64,000 nt of DNA from Lysinibacillus pakistanensis (GCA_001312325.1 BBDJ01000024.1:1-64000), one strand, 5' to 3'; numbered from the stretch's first letter, positions 52,823 to 63,253 are shown. Numbers and translations: made by a program. Notes: generated from the sequence alone by a model not told the origin.

Positions 52823-53515
52823 TTTTGTCATTTAACAGCACTGCTTGTTTCAACTCATTATGATAATCATTATATAAATTGAAATAATGTAACACCTTTT
52901 CAACGTATTCATCACTATGATTGTACTGAAAAACAGCCTGTTTAACATCGCCATTTGCTGCCCCGTTTTTTTGATAAATAATTTGCCGCACTATAAATAG
53001 CATCCTCAATATCATATGGATCTGCAATTCCATCTCCATTGGCATCCACACCATATCCACCGTATTTCTTTATGGCTTCTGGACTCATTAGCTCTGTTTT
53101 TGAAATATTTCCTTTCCCTAAACCTGAACAGGAAGGATGTTTCCAGCCCACAAATGTACATGGCATAAATTGCATCGGACCTTCAGCACCTGCTGGGGAA
53201 ACAAGAGATTTCATGGAGGAAAAGCGAGTTTCTATTCGATGATGGGCTGCTAGTAAAGTCCATGGCACACCATATTTCTCCTCTGCTGCTACATAAATAG
53301 GAATAAATTGTTCAGGAATTTTCATATCAAAATTTTGTTGAATATCTTCTATTGCCCGTTGTTGAGCGATTTTCTCAAATATCGGTAGTGTTTGAAGCTC
53401 CCTCCAGGCAAAAAAAAGCAAGGACATAAACTGTTATGGCTATTGGTACTAATAGTGCTATCACTCCCATTTGAACGGATGATGATAATGGTTTTTTCTT
53501 CATATTTTTCGTCAT
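52818..53515 (-). CDS. Membrane-anchored lytic transglycosylase-like protein
   Basis: Peptidoglycan-cleaving enzyme of the lysozyme-like SLT fold. Catalytic Glu in LLAAHHRIETRFSS; conserved SPAGAEGPMQFMPCTFVGWK and the later NGDGIADPYDIEDAIYSAANYL. The N-terminus, recovered through the T/A run near 53412, reads MTKNMKKKPLSSS followed by one helix (MGVIALLVPIAITVYVLAFF). A second slip near 52968-52974 precedes the tail QAVFQYNHSDEYVEKVL. Full length about 230 residues; start 53515. Divergent from mscL. Confidence 0.82.
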
Positions 53516-53685
53516 AATTCACACCTAATTAAATTTTCTCTTTCTATATTACCAAATTTGTCGTTTTTTGTAGTCGTTTTTTTCAGTATATAATTTCCAC
53601 TATTATAACAGTTGAAAAGAACGGGAAAAATATAGTAAAATATATTTTGATTCATTTATATGGATAAATATTGGAGGAATTTGTT

Positions 53686-54076
53686 TTGTGGAAAGACTTT
53701 AAAGAGTTTGCTATGAAGGGCAATATTGTCGATTTAGCAGTAGCAGTGGTGATTGGTGGTGCTTTCGGTAAAATTGTTACCTCCTTAGTTGCAAATATTA
53801 TTATGCCATTAGTCGGTATTTTAACTGGTGGTATCGATTTAACAGAAAGCTTTGTCTATGGCTCTGGGGATGCCACAGTTAAATTGGGTGAATTTTTACA
53901 GTCGATTATTGACTTTTTAATAATTGCTTTTGCAATTTTTATGGCATTAAGAATTATGACCAAGTTTTCTCGTAAAAAAAGAAGAGGCAGTTGTGGAAGA
54001 ACCAGCACCTGAACTAGATGCGAAGGAAGAGCTGCTAAAGGAAATTCGAGATTTATTAAAAAAAGAACAAGCCTAA
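53686..54076 (+). CDS. mscL: Large-conductance mechanosensitive channel
   Basis: Pentameric osmotic safety valve. Starts MWKDFKEFAMKGNIVDLAV (TTG 53686, eight bases after GGAGGA), with pore helix AVVIGGAFGKIVTSLVANI, TM2 FLIIAFAIFMALRIM and the cytoplasmic helix. One extra A in the 7-A run near 53976 conceals the acidic C-terminal bundle ending EIRDLLKKEQA at 54076. About 129 residues, normal. Confidence 0.95.
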
Positions 54077-54082
54077 AATTTC

Positions 54083-54131
54083 TAAAGAATCTGTTCGCAT
54101 TTCCGATTAGGAAGCAGGCAGATTCTTTTAC
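54083..54131 (+). terminator. Terminator after mscL
   Basis: AAAGAATCTG and CAGATTCTTT pair around about 26 bases and are followed by TACTTTT. Confidence 0.7.
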
Positions 54132-54339
54132 TTTTCCGTTTTATCTATTCCTCTTAAATGCTTCCCTTCCTCTATCTCCTACTATTCCTAGGTGATTTAC
54201 CTTAAATAATCTAGCTAATTTTCTGAAATCATCTTGTTCTTCTTTATCATACATGTTAAATTGGTAACAATTATTGAGAATATGGATCAAGAGAAAATTT
54301 GACTCTTTCCATGACTACGATGCAGAAAAGAGTGACAAT
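54132..54339. other. metI upstream region with small hairpin
   Basis: TTGACTCTTT (54299-54308) can pair with AAAGAGTGACAA (about 54328-54339) directly before the metI start, where it could mask the weak ribosome binding site AAGAG. ATCAAGAG at about 54287 resembles the 5' strand of an S-box but the rest of a SAM riboswitch is not present. Confidence 0.4.
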
Positions 54340-55456
54340 ATGACAATCAACAGAAGTATTGAAACAAAACTTGTACAGCTTGGCAATTTAAGTGATCCAA
54401 GAACTGGTGCTGTCAGCCCGCCAATCCATCTATCAACAGCGTACAAGCATACAGGGATTGGTGAATCCACTGGTTTTGACTATACACGTACAAAAAAATC
54501 CAACCCGTAGCTTATTAGAAGAAGGAATCGCTGATTTAGAGGGTGGGGACATGGGTTTTGCCTGTAGTTCAGGTATGGCAGCCATTCAGCTAATTCTATC
54601 ATTATTTAAGCCTGGAGATGAATTGGTGGTGCCTGATGATTTATATGGAGGTACATATCGACTTTTTAATTTCTTCGAAGAGACATATAATATTAAACCT
54701 GTTTACTCAAAATTTGAATCGGTTGAACAGGTTGAGGCTTTAATCAATGACAATACGCGTGCCCTCTTCATTGAAACTCCGACAAACCCACTTATGCAGG
54801 AATTTGATTTGCAAACTTACGCGGAATTAGCCCACAAGCATGGTGTATGGTTAATTGTTGATAACACATTCTATACGCCATATTTCCAACGTCCAATCGA
54901 ATTAGGTGCAGATATTGTTATTCATTCAGCTACTAAGTATATTGGTGGTCATAATGATGTCTTAGCGGGTTTAGTTGTCGCAAAAGGCGCAGAACTAGCG
55001 GAACGTATTGCCTTTCTTCATAATGGCAGCGGAATGGTATTAGGGGCAATGGATGCTTGGTTACTGATTCGTGGCTTAAAAACAATGCATCTTCGTCTAA
55101 AGCAGCACGATGCAAATGCTAAAGCAATCGCTGCTTATCTAGAGCAGGAAGAACTTGTAACTGACGTATTATACACAGGAAAAGGTGGCATGCTGTCCTT
55201 CCGTTTACAGAAAGCTGGGTGGATTGACCCATTCCTTCGTAACTTAAAATTAATTACGTTTGCTGAGAGCCTTGGCGGTGTTGAAAGCTTTATTACGTAT
55301 CCTGCTACTCAAACACATGCAGATATGCCATATGAGGAACGTATTGAACGTGGTGTATGTGACCGTTTACTGCGTTTCTCAGTCGGAATTGAAGAGGCTG
55401 AGGATTTAATTGCCGATTTAAAACAAGTATTCGATATCCTTAGAAAAGAGGCATAG
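54340..55456 (+). CDS. metI: Cystathionine gamma-synthase / O-acetylhomoserine thiolyase
   Basis: PLP enzyme of the Cys/Met metabolism family joining homoserine ester and cysteine (or sulfide). PLP lysine in [43 protein letters not shown] and [15 protein letters not shown] are family hallmarks. An extra A near 54493-54499 breaks [13 protein letters not shown]. Start ATG 54340 ([15 protein letters not shown]). About 372 residues. Followed after two bases by metC, as in B. subtilis metIC. Confidence 0.93.
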
Positions 55457-55458
55457 AC

Positions 55459-56620
55459 ATGAAGCAACGTATTGAAACAAGCCTAATACACGCAGGTGTT
55501 CGTGACGGCTACGCTAATAAAAAAAGGTGCCGTCAATGTGCCTATGTATTTATCATCGACGTTTCATCAGGAGAGTATTGATGAATTTGGTGAATATGAT
55601 TATGCTCGATCAGGTAACCCTACAAGGGATGCATTGGAAAAAGCAGTTACAGAACTTGAAGGAGGAGTTCGTGCTCATGCCTTTTCCTCAGGGATTGCCG
55701 CTGTGTCCGCAGCATTGATGCTTTTATCACAGGGTGATCATATTGTGATGACAGAAGATGTTTATGGGGGAACATATCGTTTCGTCACTAAAGTATTACC
55801 ACGTTTTGGGATAACGCATACTTTTGTTGATTTTACCGATTTAGCAGCTGTTGAAGCAGCTATCACACCTACAACTAAATTGCTTTATATGGAAACACCA
55901 TCTAATCCAACGCTCGGCATTACAGATATTCGTGGGGTAGTTACCTTAGCCAAGATGCATAATTGTTTAACATTTTTAGACAATACATTTATGACACCAT
56001 TACATCAACGCCCACTTGAGCTAGGTGTAGATGTTGTCATCCATAGTGCTACAAAGTTTTTATCCGGACACTCTGATATTATTGCAGGATTGACGGTTAC
56101 AGCTGATGAAAAGCTAGGACAGGATCTTTACTTTATCCAAAATTCATTCGGCAATATTCTAGGTGTACAAGATTCCTTTACACTACTGCAAAATATAAAG
56201 ACGACTGATGTACGCTTTAGTCGCTCAGCGGAATCGGCACAAAAGATTGCAGAGTTTTTAGCTGCAAACCCTCTTGTCGAGCAGGTGTATTACCCTGGGC
56301 TTGAATCTCATCTAGGCTATGATATTCATCGTAGCCAGTGCACAAGTGCAGGTGCTGTCCTATCATTCCGTCTGCCAAGCTACAAAGCCGCAAAAGCACT
56401 TGTAGAAGCGATGAAAATTCCTGTTTTCGCTGTCTCTCTTGGTGGCGTTGAATCGATTTTATCCTACCCAGCTAAAATGAGTCATGCTGCAATGGAGCCT
56501 GAAGAACGTGCAAAACGTGGTATTACTGATGGACTATTGCGTTTCTCAGTAGGACTAGAGCATGTTGACGATTTAATCGCTGATTTCACCCAAGCATTAG
56601 AAATTGCTACGAAAGCTTAA
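55459..56620 (+). CDS. metC: Cystathionine beta-lyase
   Basis: Converts cystathionine to homocysteine, pyruvate and ammonia. Begins MKQRIETSLIHAGVRDGYAN; an extra A in the run near 55519-55525 breaks NKKGAVNVPMYLSSTFHQ. PLP lysine in DVVIHSATKFLSGHSDIIAG, and TEDVYGGTYRFVTK. About 386 residues. Translationally coupled to metI (stop TAG, two bases, ATG). Paralogous to metI, probably by ancient duplication. Confidence 0.93.
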
Positions 56621-56632
56621 AAATTAGTAACC

Positions 56633-56675
56633 AAAACAATCGCGTCTCTAACAACTAGAAACGTGGTTGTTTTAG
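56633..56675 (+). terminator. Terminator of metI-metC
   Basis: AAAACAATCGCGT and ACGTGGTTGTTTT pair with a central mismatch and end in TTTTAG. Confidence 0.7.
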
Positions 56676-56856
56676 CTTCATTCAATATGGCCTATCTTAT
56701 TGTACCAAAAATTTTTTCATGTTAAGTTTAGCCTGAAATAGGCTATAGAATGTTCTATACATTAGTAGAAGCGCTATTAATAAAGCTGAAAATTTGTAAA
56801 CCTAGTCCCTCGCTAGTTTTCAGCTTTCCCCAAAGAATTCACTAACGGAAATATAC

Positions 56857-57286
56857 TTAATGATTAACACGAGCCATTACTCGATACAAATAATCTCCAT
56901 GCCCTTGTGCTAGCGTTACTTCCTGTTCATCCATTATCCAATAAAAGGAAAATACAAAACCTGCTTCATTTAATCCTGTAGGGTGATGCTGCCATGTATC
57001 TCTTTTTTTCATTCGTCGTTAGATGATAAAAATAGCGTTTTTGTAAAGCACCCGAATAATGATTAAAATAATCCTCAGCAATTAACCCCTTAACTGTTAA
57101 ACGCGATAAGCCTGTCTCCTCAAACATCTCTCGGGTTACAGCTTCTAGCGGTGTTTCCCCTTCCTCTACTGTGCCTTTAGGAATTTGTATGCCTGCTCCT
57201 TCTGTATTTTGCTCAAAAACTAGCACCTGTAACTGCCCCTCATGCTCTCTCGTAATATAGCCAAATGCTTTTTCCACTACTTGCAT
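56857..57286 (-). CDS. NUDIX hydrolase
   Basis: Pyrophosphohydrolase with the complete Nudix box GTVEEGETPLEAVTREMFEE followed by TGL. Start ATG 57286 (MQVVEKAFGYITREHEGQ) nine bases after AAAGGAGATG. One extra A near 57003-57009 truncates it; repaired it continues TWQHHPTGLNEAGFVF and ends VMARVNH at 56857. About 142 residues. Substrate not predictable; possibly a house-cleaning nucleotide or dinucleotide hydrolase. Confidence 0.85.
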
Positions 57287-57364
57287 GAAGTCATCTCCTT
57301 TCATATATTTAATGTTACAATAAATAGAAAAATTGGAATCTGCAGTAGAAAGTGTTGACATTAA

Positions 57365-57799
57365 TTATACGACAGATGCAAGAGAATGACATCTTATTCG
57401 TGCAAGAAGTTGCCAAGAGAAGCTGGCATAAACATACGAAAGCATCATCCCCTATGACATCCAGAATGTTTTTTTACAGGTTGCTTATAGTGCTGGGCGC
57501 TTAAAAGAACGTCTAGAGAGCAGTCCTTTTTAAGTTGCTATATTAGGAATTAATAGTAGATTTCCAATTTTTCAAATATAAAAAATGATGAAGCTGAGCT
57601 TTTGGCAATCTAATTCTTCCTGAAACACGGGCAAAGGTATTGGTTCAGCGCTACACAGCAAGGTATCCAAATGTTTTCTGAAATCAAGTTACTTATCGTT
57701 TGTGTAGAGAGGTAAAATATAAGAGGTATGAGCTTTTATCAAGCAAGAGGCTTTGTGAAAATAGCAGAGTGTGAAAATCTTTTCGGTGGGCATATATGT
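57365..57799 (+). pseudogene. Decayed GNAT acetyltransferase
   Basis: Pieces of one GNAT protein are readable in all three plus frames: RQMQENDILFVQEVAKRSWH, SIIPYDIQNVFLQVAYSAGR, KNDEAELLAIYLLPET, GKGIGSAL (acetyl-CoA loop), then SFYQARGFVKIAECE. At least six indels and substitutions are needed, more than in any nearby gene, and no start codon or ribosome binding site is clear. I judge this a true pseudogene. Confidence 0.65.
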
Positions 57800-57811
57800 T
57801 AAACTTAGTTT

Positions 57812-57850
57812 AAAACTGTAACGGAGCTAAAATTTACTCCGTTACAGTTT
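57812..57850. terminator. Bidirectional terminator
   Basis: AAACTGTAACGGAG and CTCCGTTACAGTTT form a perfect 14-bp stem between the GNAT remnant and the cupin gene. Confidence 0.85.
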
Positions 57851-57854
57851 GTGA

Positions 57855-58193
57855 CTAGGCAAGATTAATTTGCGTAGATTCGAGGATAAGTGCTGTTAAT
57901 CCTGTGTCACTTCCAGATTCATGTGCTTGTCCTGTTTGCCAAAACACACCCTCTCCAGCCTTTAAAAATATCTTCTCCTTATCTGCTCCACAAATCCATC
58001 CTTCACCTTGAATGACTATAAATAACTGGGGAACAGGAGCCTCATGCATTCCAACGATACCACCCTGCTCTATATACATAAAACCAATACTCGTTGGTTC
58101 TACCGTTCTCATTATCCTCTTATAGAAAGCGTCTACTGAATCATAATTTATAATTGGATTGGCAAACTTTTGTGTAAAATTAAATATTTTCAT
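57855..58193 (-). CDS. Cupin-domain protein
   Basis: 112-residue single-domain cupin. PTSIGFMYIEQGGIVGMHEA and LFIVIQGEGWICGADKEKIF form motif 1, and AGEGVFWQTGQAHESGSDTG motif 2. The single histidine per motif suggests weak or unusual metal binding. ATG 58193 has GGAAAGGAA upstream, lying in the 3' end of the DUF1963 remnant. Intact frame. Role unknown. Confidence 0.85.
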   Translation of the reverse strand: MKIFNFTQKFANPIINYDSVDAFYKRIMRTVEPTSIGFMYIEQGGIVGMHEAPVPQLFIVIQGEGWICGADKEKIFLKAGEGVFWQTGQAHESGSDTGLTALILESTQINLA

Positions 58194-58196
58194 ATT

Positions 58197-58460
58197 ATTA
58201 ACAATTCCTTTCCATTATCTTACTTAAAAGCATTGCAAAATAACCCATGACTTCCCAATGTTTATTTTTACAATGTTTCTCAAGAATCCAAAATACAATT
58301 TACCGCTATTCCCCACCGAGACCAATTGAAGCAATAATCGCCAATCAATCGCTTCCTGTGTGCGAGGGATTTGAGTCGCCATAATATAAGCCGTTTGTTA
58401 CAAGTTGACATTCCAAATACATATCGCCCTGAATGGTGTTGGATAACCGGCTAAGCGTTG
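58197..58460 (-). pseudogene. DUF1963 (YwqG-like) 3' remnant
   Basis: Minus-strand pieces read QGDMYLECQLVTNGLYYGDS, then WRLLLQLVSVGNSGKLYFWI and a C-terminal tail ending SKIMERNC at the stop 58197. The WxLLLQL...LYFWI pattern is typical of the DUF1963 end. Frame shifts interrupt it, and sequence upstream of 58460 does not continue the domain, so the 5' half is missing. Confidence 0.55.
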
Positions 58461-58652
58461 AGTAACCATATCAACTACTCATATGTAAGAAAAAAAGTAG
58501 CTTAAATTCGCATTCATCTCACCACCTATAGCGATGGGAGACTTCCGTATGCCGCTACGCTTTTGATACAAAAAACATTTTCTGAAAGAAGTTAAATCGG
58601 TCGAGTAAGGAGATTGCTATGATGAAGTGTCAACTCGTTTTTAAATTGTAGG

Positions 58653-59190
58653 TTATGCTAATTCTTCCTGCGCAAATGCTAACAGCGTCCCATCTTCTTT
58701 CTTGAAATAAAAAGCAAGTGCATCATAGCCATTTCTTTTGATTGTGTCCCAGTCTGCTGTTTCTCCGCTAATCAGTTGTACATAACCTTGGTCATCTATC
58801 TCATAGTCATCCTCTTCTTCATCGAAATCAATATTATAAAAAAAATGATAATACAATCTCTGTTGCGGGCATGTTATATTTTTGAAGTGAACGATTAACA
58901 CGTTGCTCTTCTGTATACTCATCACAAAACAATGCATTATAGCCATGCATGGTCCCATCAAACAGTAAAATTTCCTCTGCTGTTAATGGGTCCTTTGCAA
59001 CAATTTTAGCGGTTGTGCCTGTAATGAAAGGCATTACCTCTCCCTCAAGTGATAACATATCACCATAATACCAAATTTCAAATTGTTGATTGCCAGTGCA
59101 AGAACTAAGCTGTAATTGTGATTCAACCTCGTTCAGATGTTGTACGTTTTCTGCAAATGGCTGTAAATATGTTGGAATTGGAATATTCAT
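58653..59190 (-). CDS. Conserved hypothetical soluble protein
   Basis: About 178 residues after removing one base from the run near 58838-58844 (joins EIVLSFFYNIDFDEEEDDY). Begins MNIPIPTYLQPFAENVQHLN. Contains a beta-rich core (FEIWYYGDMLSLEGEVMPF, EEILLFDGTMHGYNALF) and an acidic stretch DFDEEEDDYEIDDQG. No catalytic motif, signal peptide or TM. Such small acidic single-domain proteins are common as immunity proteins to polymorphic toxins, but no toxin gene is nearby, so I assign nothing. Confidence 0.7.
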
Positions 59191-59428
59191 TACTTTCTCT
59201 CCTTTTTAATTAACCTTATACACTATTATAATAAAAGGAAACATTTAACTTTATCTAATGAAGAAATATTATTCAACCAGAAGGCAGAGTTATTGTAAAT
59301 GGTAATAATTATTTAATGATTCCAGGTGGGTATTAATAGAAACAGGAAAGACGTTGAAATTAATACTCTAAGCGCATAGTTTTTTTATAAAAGTCTCTAC
59401 CTAGAATTTGATTAGCCAATTAATGAAA

Positions 59429-59946
59429 TCAAACCATCTTATACATTAAAACATCATCAATATATTGCTTATCATTTAACTTAATTTCATTGATTTTTCT
59501 TCCTTCCTCTACAAATCCCATCTTTTTATAGAGAGCAATGGCACTTTCATTTGTTGAAAATACGCCAAGACTAATCTTTTCAATATACGGATTGCACCCA
59601 GCCCACTTTAGTAGCTGCTCAAGCAAGCATTTCCCAATGCCCAGACCACGATATTTTTTTTAATATCATCATGCCAAAGGAGCCTGTATGAGCTAATCGT
59701 TTTCGATTTGGTGATTGAAACACAAGCCAACCAACTATTTTTTTCTTGATATTGTGCGATTAAGATTAATTCTCGTTCATTTGCTAATTTTGCTTCTACC
59801 CATTTTTTTTGCTCACCAATCGTTTGCTGAAATTCCTCTAGCGTAGTGATTAAATAATCTTCTTCTGCTAAAACTTCACTCTGTATTGACAGTATATTTT
59901 CAGCATCCTCTTCAGTGGCAGCTCTAATTTTGATTTGTTCTGTCAT
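59429..59946 (-). CDS. GNAT-family N-acetyltransferase
   Basis: Acetyl-CoA-dependent acyltransferase. Begins MTEQIKIRAATEEDAENILS; the acetyl-CoA loop, recovered by removing one base near 59655 and another near 59738, reads KKYRGLGIGKCLLEQLLKWA. Motif B NESAIALYKKMGFVEEGRK. About 171 residues. ATG 59946 has AAGGGAGAG upstream. Substrate unknown. Confidence 0.85.
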
Positions 59947-60033
59947 TTAGTATCTCTCCCTTCAAAAATGGCAACACAAATAGTCTCCTTATATGATATG
60001 GACATCAAGGAGACTAAATGATTTTAATGATTT

Positions 60034-61035
60034 CTAGTCAGATATCTTTGGAAATTTTTTTAAATCATTTGCCAAAAACTCATTGGATAACCAAGCATTT
60101 GTTGTTTTGATATCCTCCATAAAATTGGAAAGAGAGGTTTTATCTAATTGACTAAATTGCTTTGAAACCTCTGTATTTTTAATGTTTTCTTGCCACTTAC
60201 CATAATCTTTTATTTTTTTCTTGCACGAGATGTGGTTGATTTGTATAAATCGATTTAACCAATTGATTATATTCCCTGAATGCTTCCACAAGCGCATCTT
60301 TATCCTGTTTTTCAGTAGCAGCTACTATTTTATCTTTAAAGCTCTGCCATTTTTCAGGGTAGGCATCCTTTACTAAATCATCTATATGAATATAATCATC
60401 CGGTGCATGTACTAATGGACCCTTTTCAATTGCATATGAAACAGTACCATTGTCATTTTTCACGCCATTGACTGCAAATTTTGCAATTGTTGTCATAGCC
60501 TCCATAAAATCTTTTGCCTGTTTTCCCTCTAAGTAGTTATCTGCAATAAATTGCGCTTTTTCTAAACCAAGTGAAATCATGGCTTGACGCTGTTCTTCCG
60601 TCATATTGCAACATTATGCACTAAGAGATTTTGAGATATTGTTGAATATGTAGCATCGAGTGCTTGCTGACTTGCACCTTTTAAGCTATTGACAAGTTTC
60701 TCGTTTGTTTGAATATGCGGGATGATGATGGCAAGAACATTATGTTCAATTTCCTCATCCAATCGAGCCTGCTGTTCCGCACGAATAGCAAGCTGCTCCT
60801 CACTTTCTACATAGTTTAATTTCCCTCCATCCTTAAATATAGAGGCTATCTTTTGAGCTATCTCCTCTGGTGCCTCTTGCAATTGAATGTGAGAATCGAA
60901 TAAACTACGTGCTTCCTTTCCAATTGTGACAACATCCTGATCTTTTTTTAAAACTTGAGGATTTCCATCTCCCTTAGACGGAGTATGGATAGTTTGCATA
61001 AAATTCACTGTATTTGTATATGATGTTATTTTCAT
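60034..61035 (-). CDS. Hypothetical helical protein, frame-broken
   Basis: Three fragments join (breaks near 60605 and in the run near 60215) into about 332 residues. Begins MKITSYTNTVNFMQTIHTPS; then VVTIGKEARSLFDSHIQLQE, a Glu/Gln/Ala-rich helical middle, LGLEKAQFIADNYLEGKQAK and DPYPEKW-like VKDAYPEKWQSFKDKIVAAT. The opening (short unstructured N-terminus with Ser/Thr, then IGKEAR) resembles flagellar-associated or secreted Bacillus proteins, but I recognise no family. Monocistronic. Confidence 0.6.
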
Positions 61036-61145
61036 TATAATCCCCTATCCCTTTTAATTTCGTTAGAGTTTATATCGGATTAATTACAAAATAATTGAAG
61101 ATAAAAAAAATAATTGGGTCTATTTTAGCTTACAAATTAAAAAAA

Positions 61146-61163
61146 ACCCAGAATAAATTCTGG
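61146..61163 (-). terminator. Terminator of the small ORF at 61193
   Basis: CCCAGAAT and ATTCTGGG form an 8-bp stem; the minus-strand exit is TTTTTTT. Confidence 0.8.
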
Positions 61164-61192
61164 GCTTGATGACACTTACTTTTCTAGCATGA

Positions 61193-61345
61193 TTAAAACT
61201 GTCGGGCCTTTGCTTCACTTCTCAAGATACGGTTGTGGAGAGTAATCTCCGTTTCACCATTTACTTGAGATTTAGAATGCTTAATCCTTGACCAGTTGCG
61301 GTGGATTTTTTGAGATTTGGGGTCTAATTGTTCAAACCTACTCAT
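61193..61345 (-). CDS. Small basic protein, 50 residues
   Basis: ATG 61345 preceded by a perfect AGGAGG (eight bases) and followed after ~30 bases by a clear terminator, so the unit has all marks of a gene. Begins MSRFEQLDPKSQKIHRNW, ends ILRSEAKARQF. Rich in Lys, Arg, Ser and Asn; predicted net positive; no hydrophobic segment. Possible roles are a nucleic-acid-binding or spore-core small protein, which I cannot confirm. Confidence 0.6.
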   Translation of the reverse strand: MSRFEQLDPKSQKIHRNWSRIKHSKSQVNGETEITLHNRILRSEAKARQF

Positions 61346-61545
61346 TTTCCATCCTCCTCATCATTATAGATTTCATAAGTGAAATCCGTTTTAGTATGAC
61401 CTACGAATTAAAAATTATTCTTCCCACACTTTTAAAAGGCTCAAATTAATTGAATACTTGGTATGGTAAACAAATAATAGGAGGTTCCTCTAAATATATA
61501 ATTAGCGTTTTATCCGGATATAAATGTGTAAAAAAAGATCATTCA

Positions 61546-61785
61546 TTAAGATTTTTTTCTCTTTGAATATTTACCATCTTTCGAGTTGAATATATACATA
61601 TTTTCTCTTGTGTATTTATAATACATTCCTAATTGTTCCTTTATTTCATTTTCTTTAGACAAATCAATTACTTCAGGCGTTTCCTTCATTATTATTTTTT
61701 TAGCCTCTAAATAAGTAAAATTAGGTAGATTAAAAAAAATAATAAAGCTTATTAAGACTAACCCTATAGGACAACTTAGTCGCAT
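61546..61785 (-). CDS. Small secreted or membrane protein
   Basis: 79 residues beginning MRLSCPIGLVLISFIIFFNL, a signal peptide or anchor with an early cysteine, followed by a charged region (EAKKIIMKETPEVIDLSKEN, GMYYKYTRENMYIF). An A run near the end (KRKKS) leaves the last residues uncertain. The ribosome binding site is weak (AGGAT far upstream), so start and expression are doubtful. No homologue recognised. Confidence 0.45.
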   Translation of the reverse strand: MRLSCPIGLVLISFIIFFNLPNFTYLEAKKIIMKETPEVIDLSKENEIKEQLGMYYKYTRENMYIFNSKDGKYSKRKKS

Positions 61786-61815
61786 GATGAAACAGCTAAA
61801 TCCTGTCTCGAACTA

Positions 61816-61935
61816 TACAGTCACCTTTTTTTACCCGCAAAAAAAATCATAGTTATGAAGCACTAGTAGCCAATGTGCTAAGTCGTGAATTTCAACAAGA
61901 AAAAGGAACAAAGGGAATTATCAGTATTACTTAAA
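61816..61935 (+). pseudogene. Possible IS3-type transposase fragment
   Basis: Plus-strand reading YSYEALVANVLSREFQQEKG is faintly like the segment of IS3-family OrfB just before the first catalytic Asp (VLNREFxxEKPNxKW). Too short and diverged to be sure. Confidence 0.25.
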
Positions 61936-61979
61936 ACAACAACCCTTAGCTAAGTTCATAGCTTTGGGTTGCTGTTTTA
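61934..61979. terminator. Terminator of the second LacI gene
   Basis: AAAACAACAACCC and GGGTTGCTGTTTT pair around a 20-base loop (TTAGC/GCTTT adds to the stem), T-rich on the minus exit. Confidence 0.75.
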
Positions 61980-62982
61980 GTTAGTTGAATCTCGATGAAT
62001 GACTATCGGCTTAAAGCGATAGAGTTTTTTGTTCATCAGCTATCTGTTCTTTTTTTGATTTTTGCAAAGAGTAGTGAAGCAGATTTTTGAGCCATCGGTA
62101 GGATAGGCTGTTTTAATGTGGTAATCGAAGGAGTTAAAAAAATTTGCATAGGGCACATCATCAATAGCTATCACTTGTAAATCATTCGGTACACGTAAGT
62201 TTCGCTTTTTTATATAAATCATTAATTCTTGAAAAATACGATCATTTGCAGCAATTATCCCTTTTGGTGGTTGTTCCAATGCAAATAATTGATCGAATAT
62301 TTCTTCCATCTCTACTGGTTCACCATTTTTAATGTATCGCTCATCAACTAACATATTTTTATTTCGAAGTGCTTGGCGAAATCCTTCTAAACGTTCTACA
62401 CGAGGAGTAATTGGTAAGGCTAAAGATGTTGTGATAATGGCTAACGGGTGCTTTCGAAACGTTTCCACTGCCGTATTCATTGCAGAAAAATTATCAAGCA
62501 ATACAGCTGGAATATCCACTCCCTCTATAAAACGGTCGATAAAAACGATTGGAATCGCTTGTTGGTGGAGCCTTACATACAGATTTTTGTTTTCTCCTGT
62601 TGGAAAAACAATCAAGCCATCCACCTGTTTTTCTAGTAAAGTTTCGATATGCTTTTTTTTCTTTTTTTTAGGATTATCCGCCGAATTACATACAATCATA
62701 TGGAAGCCTTCTTTATCAAACTCTGCTTCCAGTGCATTTATAATTTTTGTTGAAAAGTCATGGATAATATTCGCTACTATAATACCTATCGTAAAGGTAG
62801 ATTTCTGTTTTAAGCTACGTGCCATTAAATTTGGACGATATTGCAATGCTTCAATAGCTTCTTCAATTTTCTTACGAGTCTCTACACTCATATATTCATA
62901 TCGCTTATTCAAATATTGCGAGACGGTACTATTCGAAACATTTGCATATTGCGCAACATCGGCAATTGTTGTTTTTTTTCAC
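61977..62982 (-). CDS. LacI-family transcriptional regulator (sugar-acid type)
   Basis: HTH recovered by removing one base from the 8-T run near 62972: VKKTTIADVAQYANVSNSTV, starting at GTG 62982. Effector domain: TFTIGIIVANIIHDFSTKII, RVERLEGFRQALRN, GIIAANDRIFQELMIYIKK and VPNDLQVIAIDDVPYAN. Repairs near 62140 and 62020 give LTPSITTLKQPILPM and the tail RFKPIVIHRDSTN at 61977. About 330 residues. Lies downstream, same strand, of a dehydrogenase locus that it may control. Confidence 0.82.
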
Positions 62983-63059
62983 TAAAATCAATCTCCTACC
63001 TATTCCTTGGTATTAAATAGCATAGCATATTTTGTTGGTTAATATAACTATTCAAATAG

Positions 63060-63253
63060 TTATATTAGTTTCGGTAAATAAATGCCCTGTTTCTGCATTT
63101 CGTTTCTGCTCCATTTCACCATGGACCAGGACTTTTCCAAACTTGGTGCTGTTGGCGTAATCATGTAATTCATAATCAGTTGCGAGATGTTAACACTCTG
63201 AGCTGTAACTTCTTAAACGACTAATTTTTTTTAAAGTTGGTACAGAAATTCAT
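63060..63253 (-). pseudogene. Short remnant before the LacI gene
   Basis: A good ribosome binding site (GGGAGG) and ATG 63253 open MNFCTNFKKISRL, then after a frame change comes QSVNISQLIMNYMITPTAP, then SLEKSWSMVKWSRNEMQ and stop at 63060. The latter reads like a genuine protein C-terminus of perhaps an oxidoreductase or transporter that I cannot name. The short join suggests a gene that lost its middle, as leuA did. Confidence 0.35.

Noticed and set aside
62332..62985. Long plus-strand open frame of 217 codons
   Set aside because: It is antisense to the well-supported LacI regulator and shows no conserved motif or ribosome binding site.
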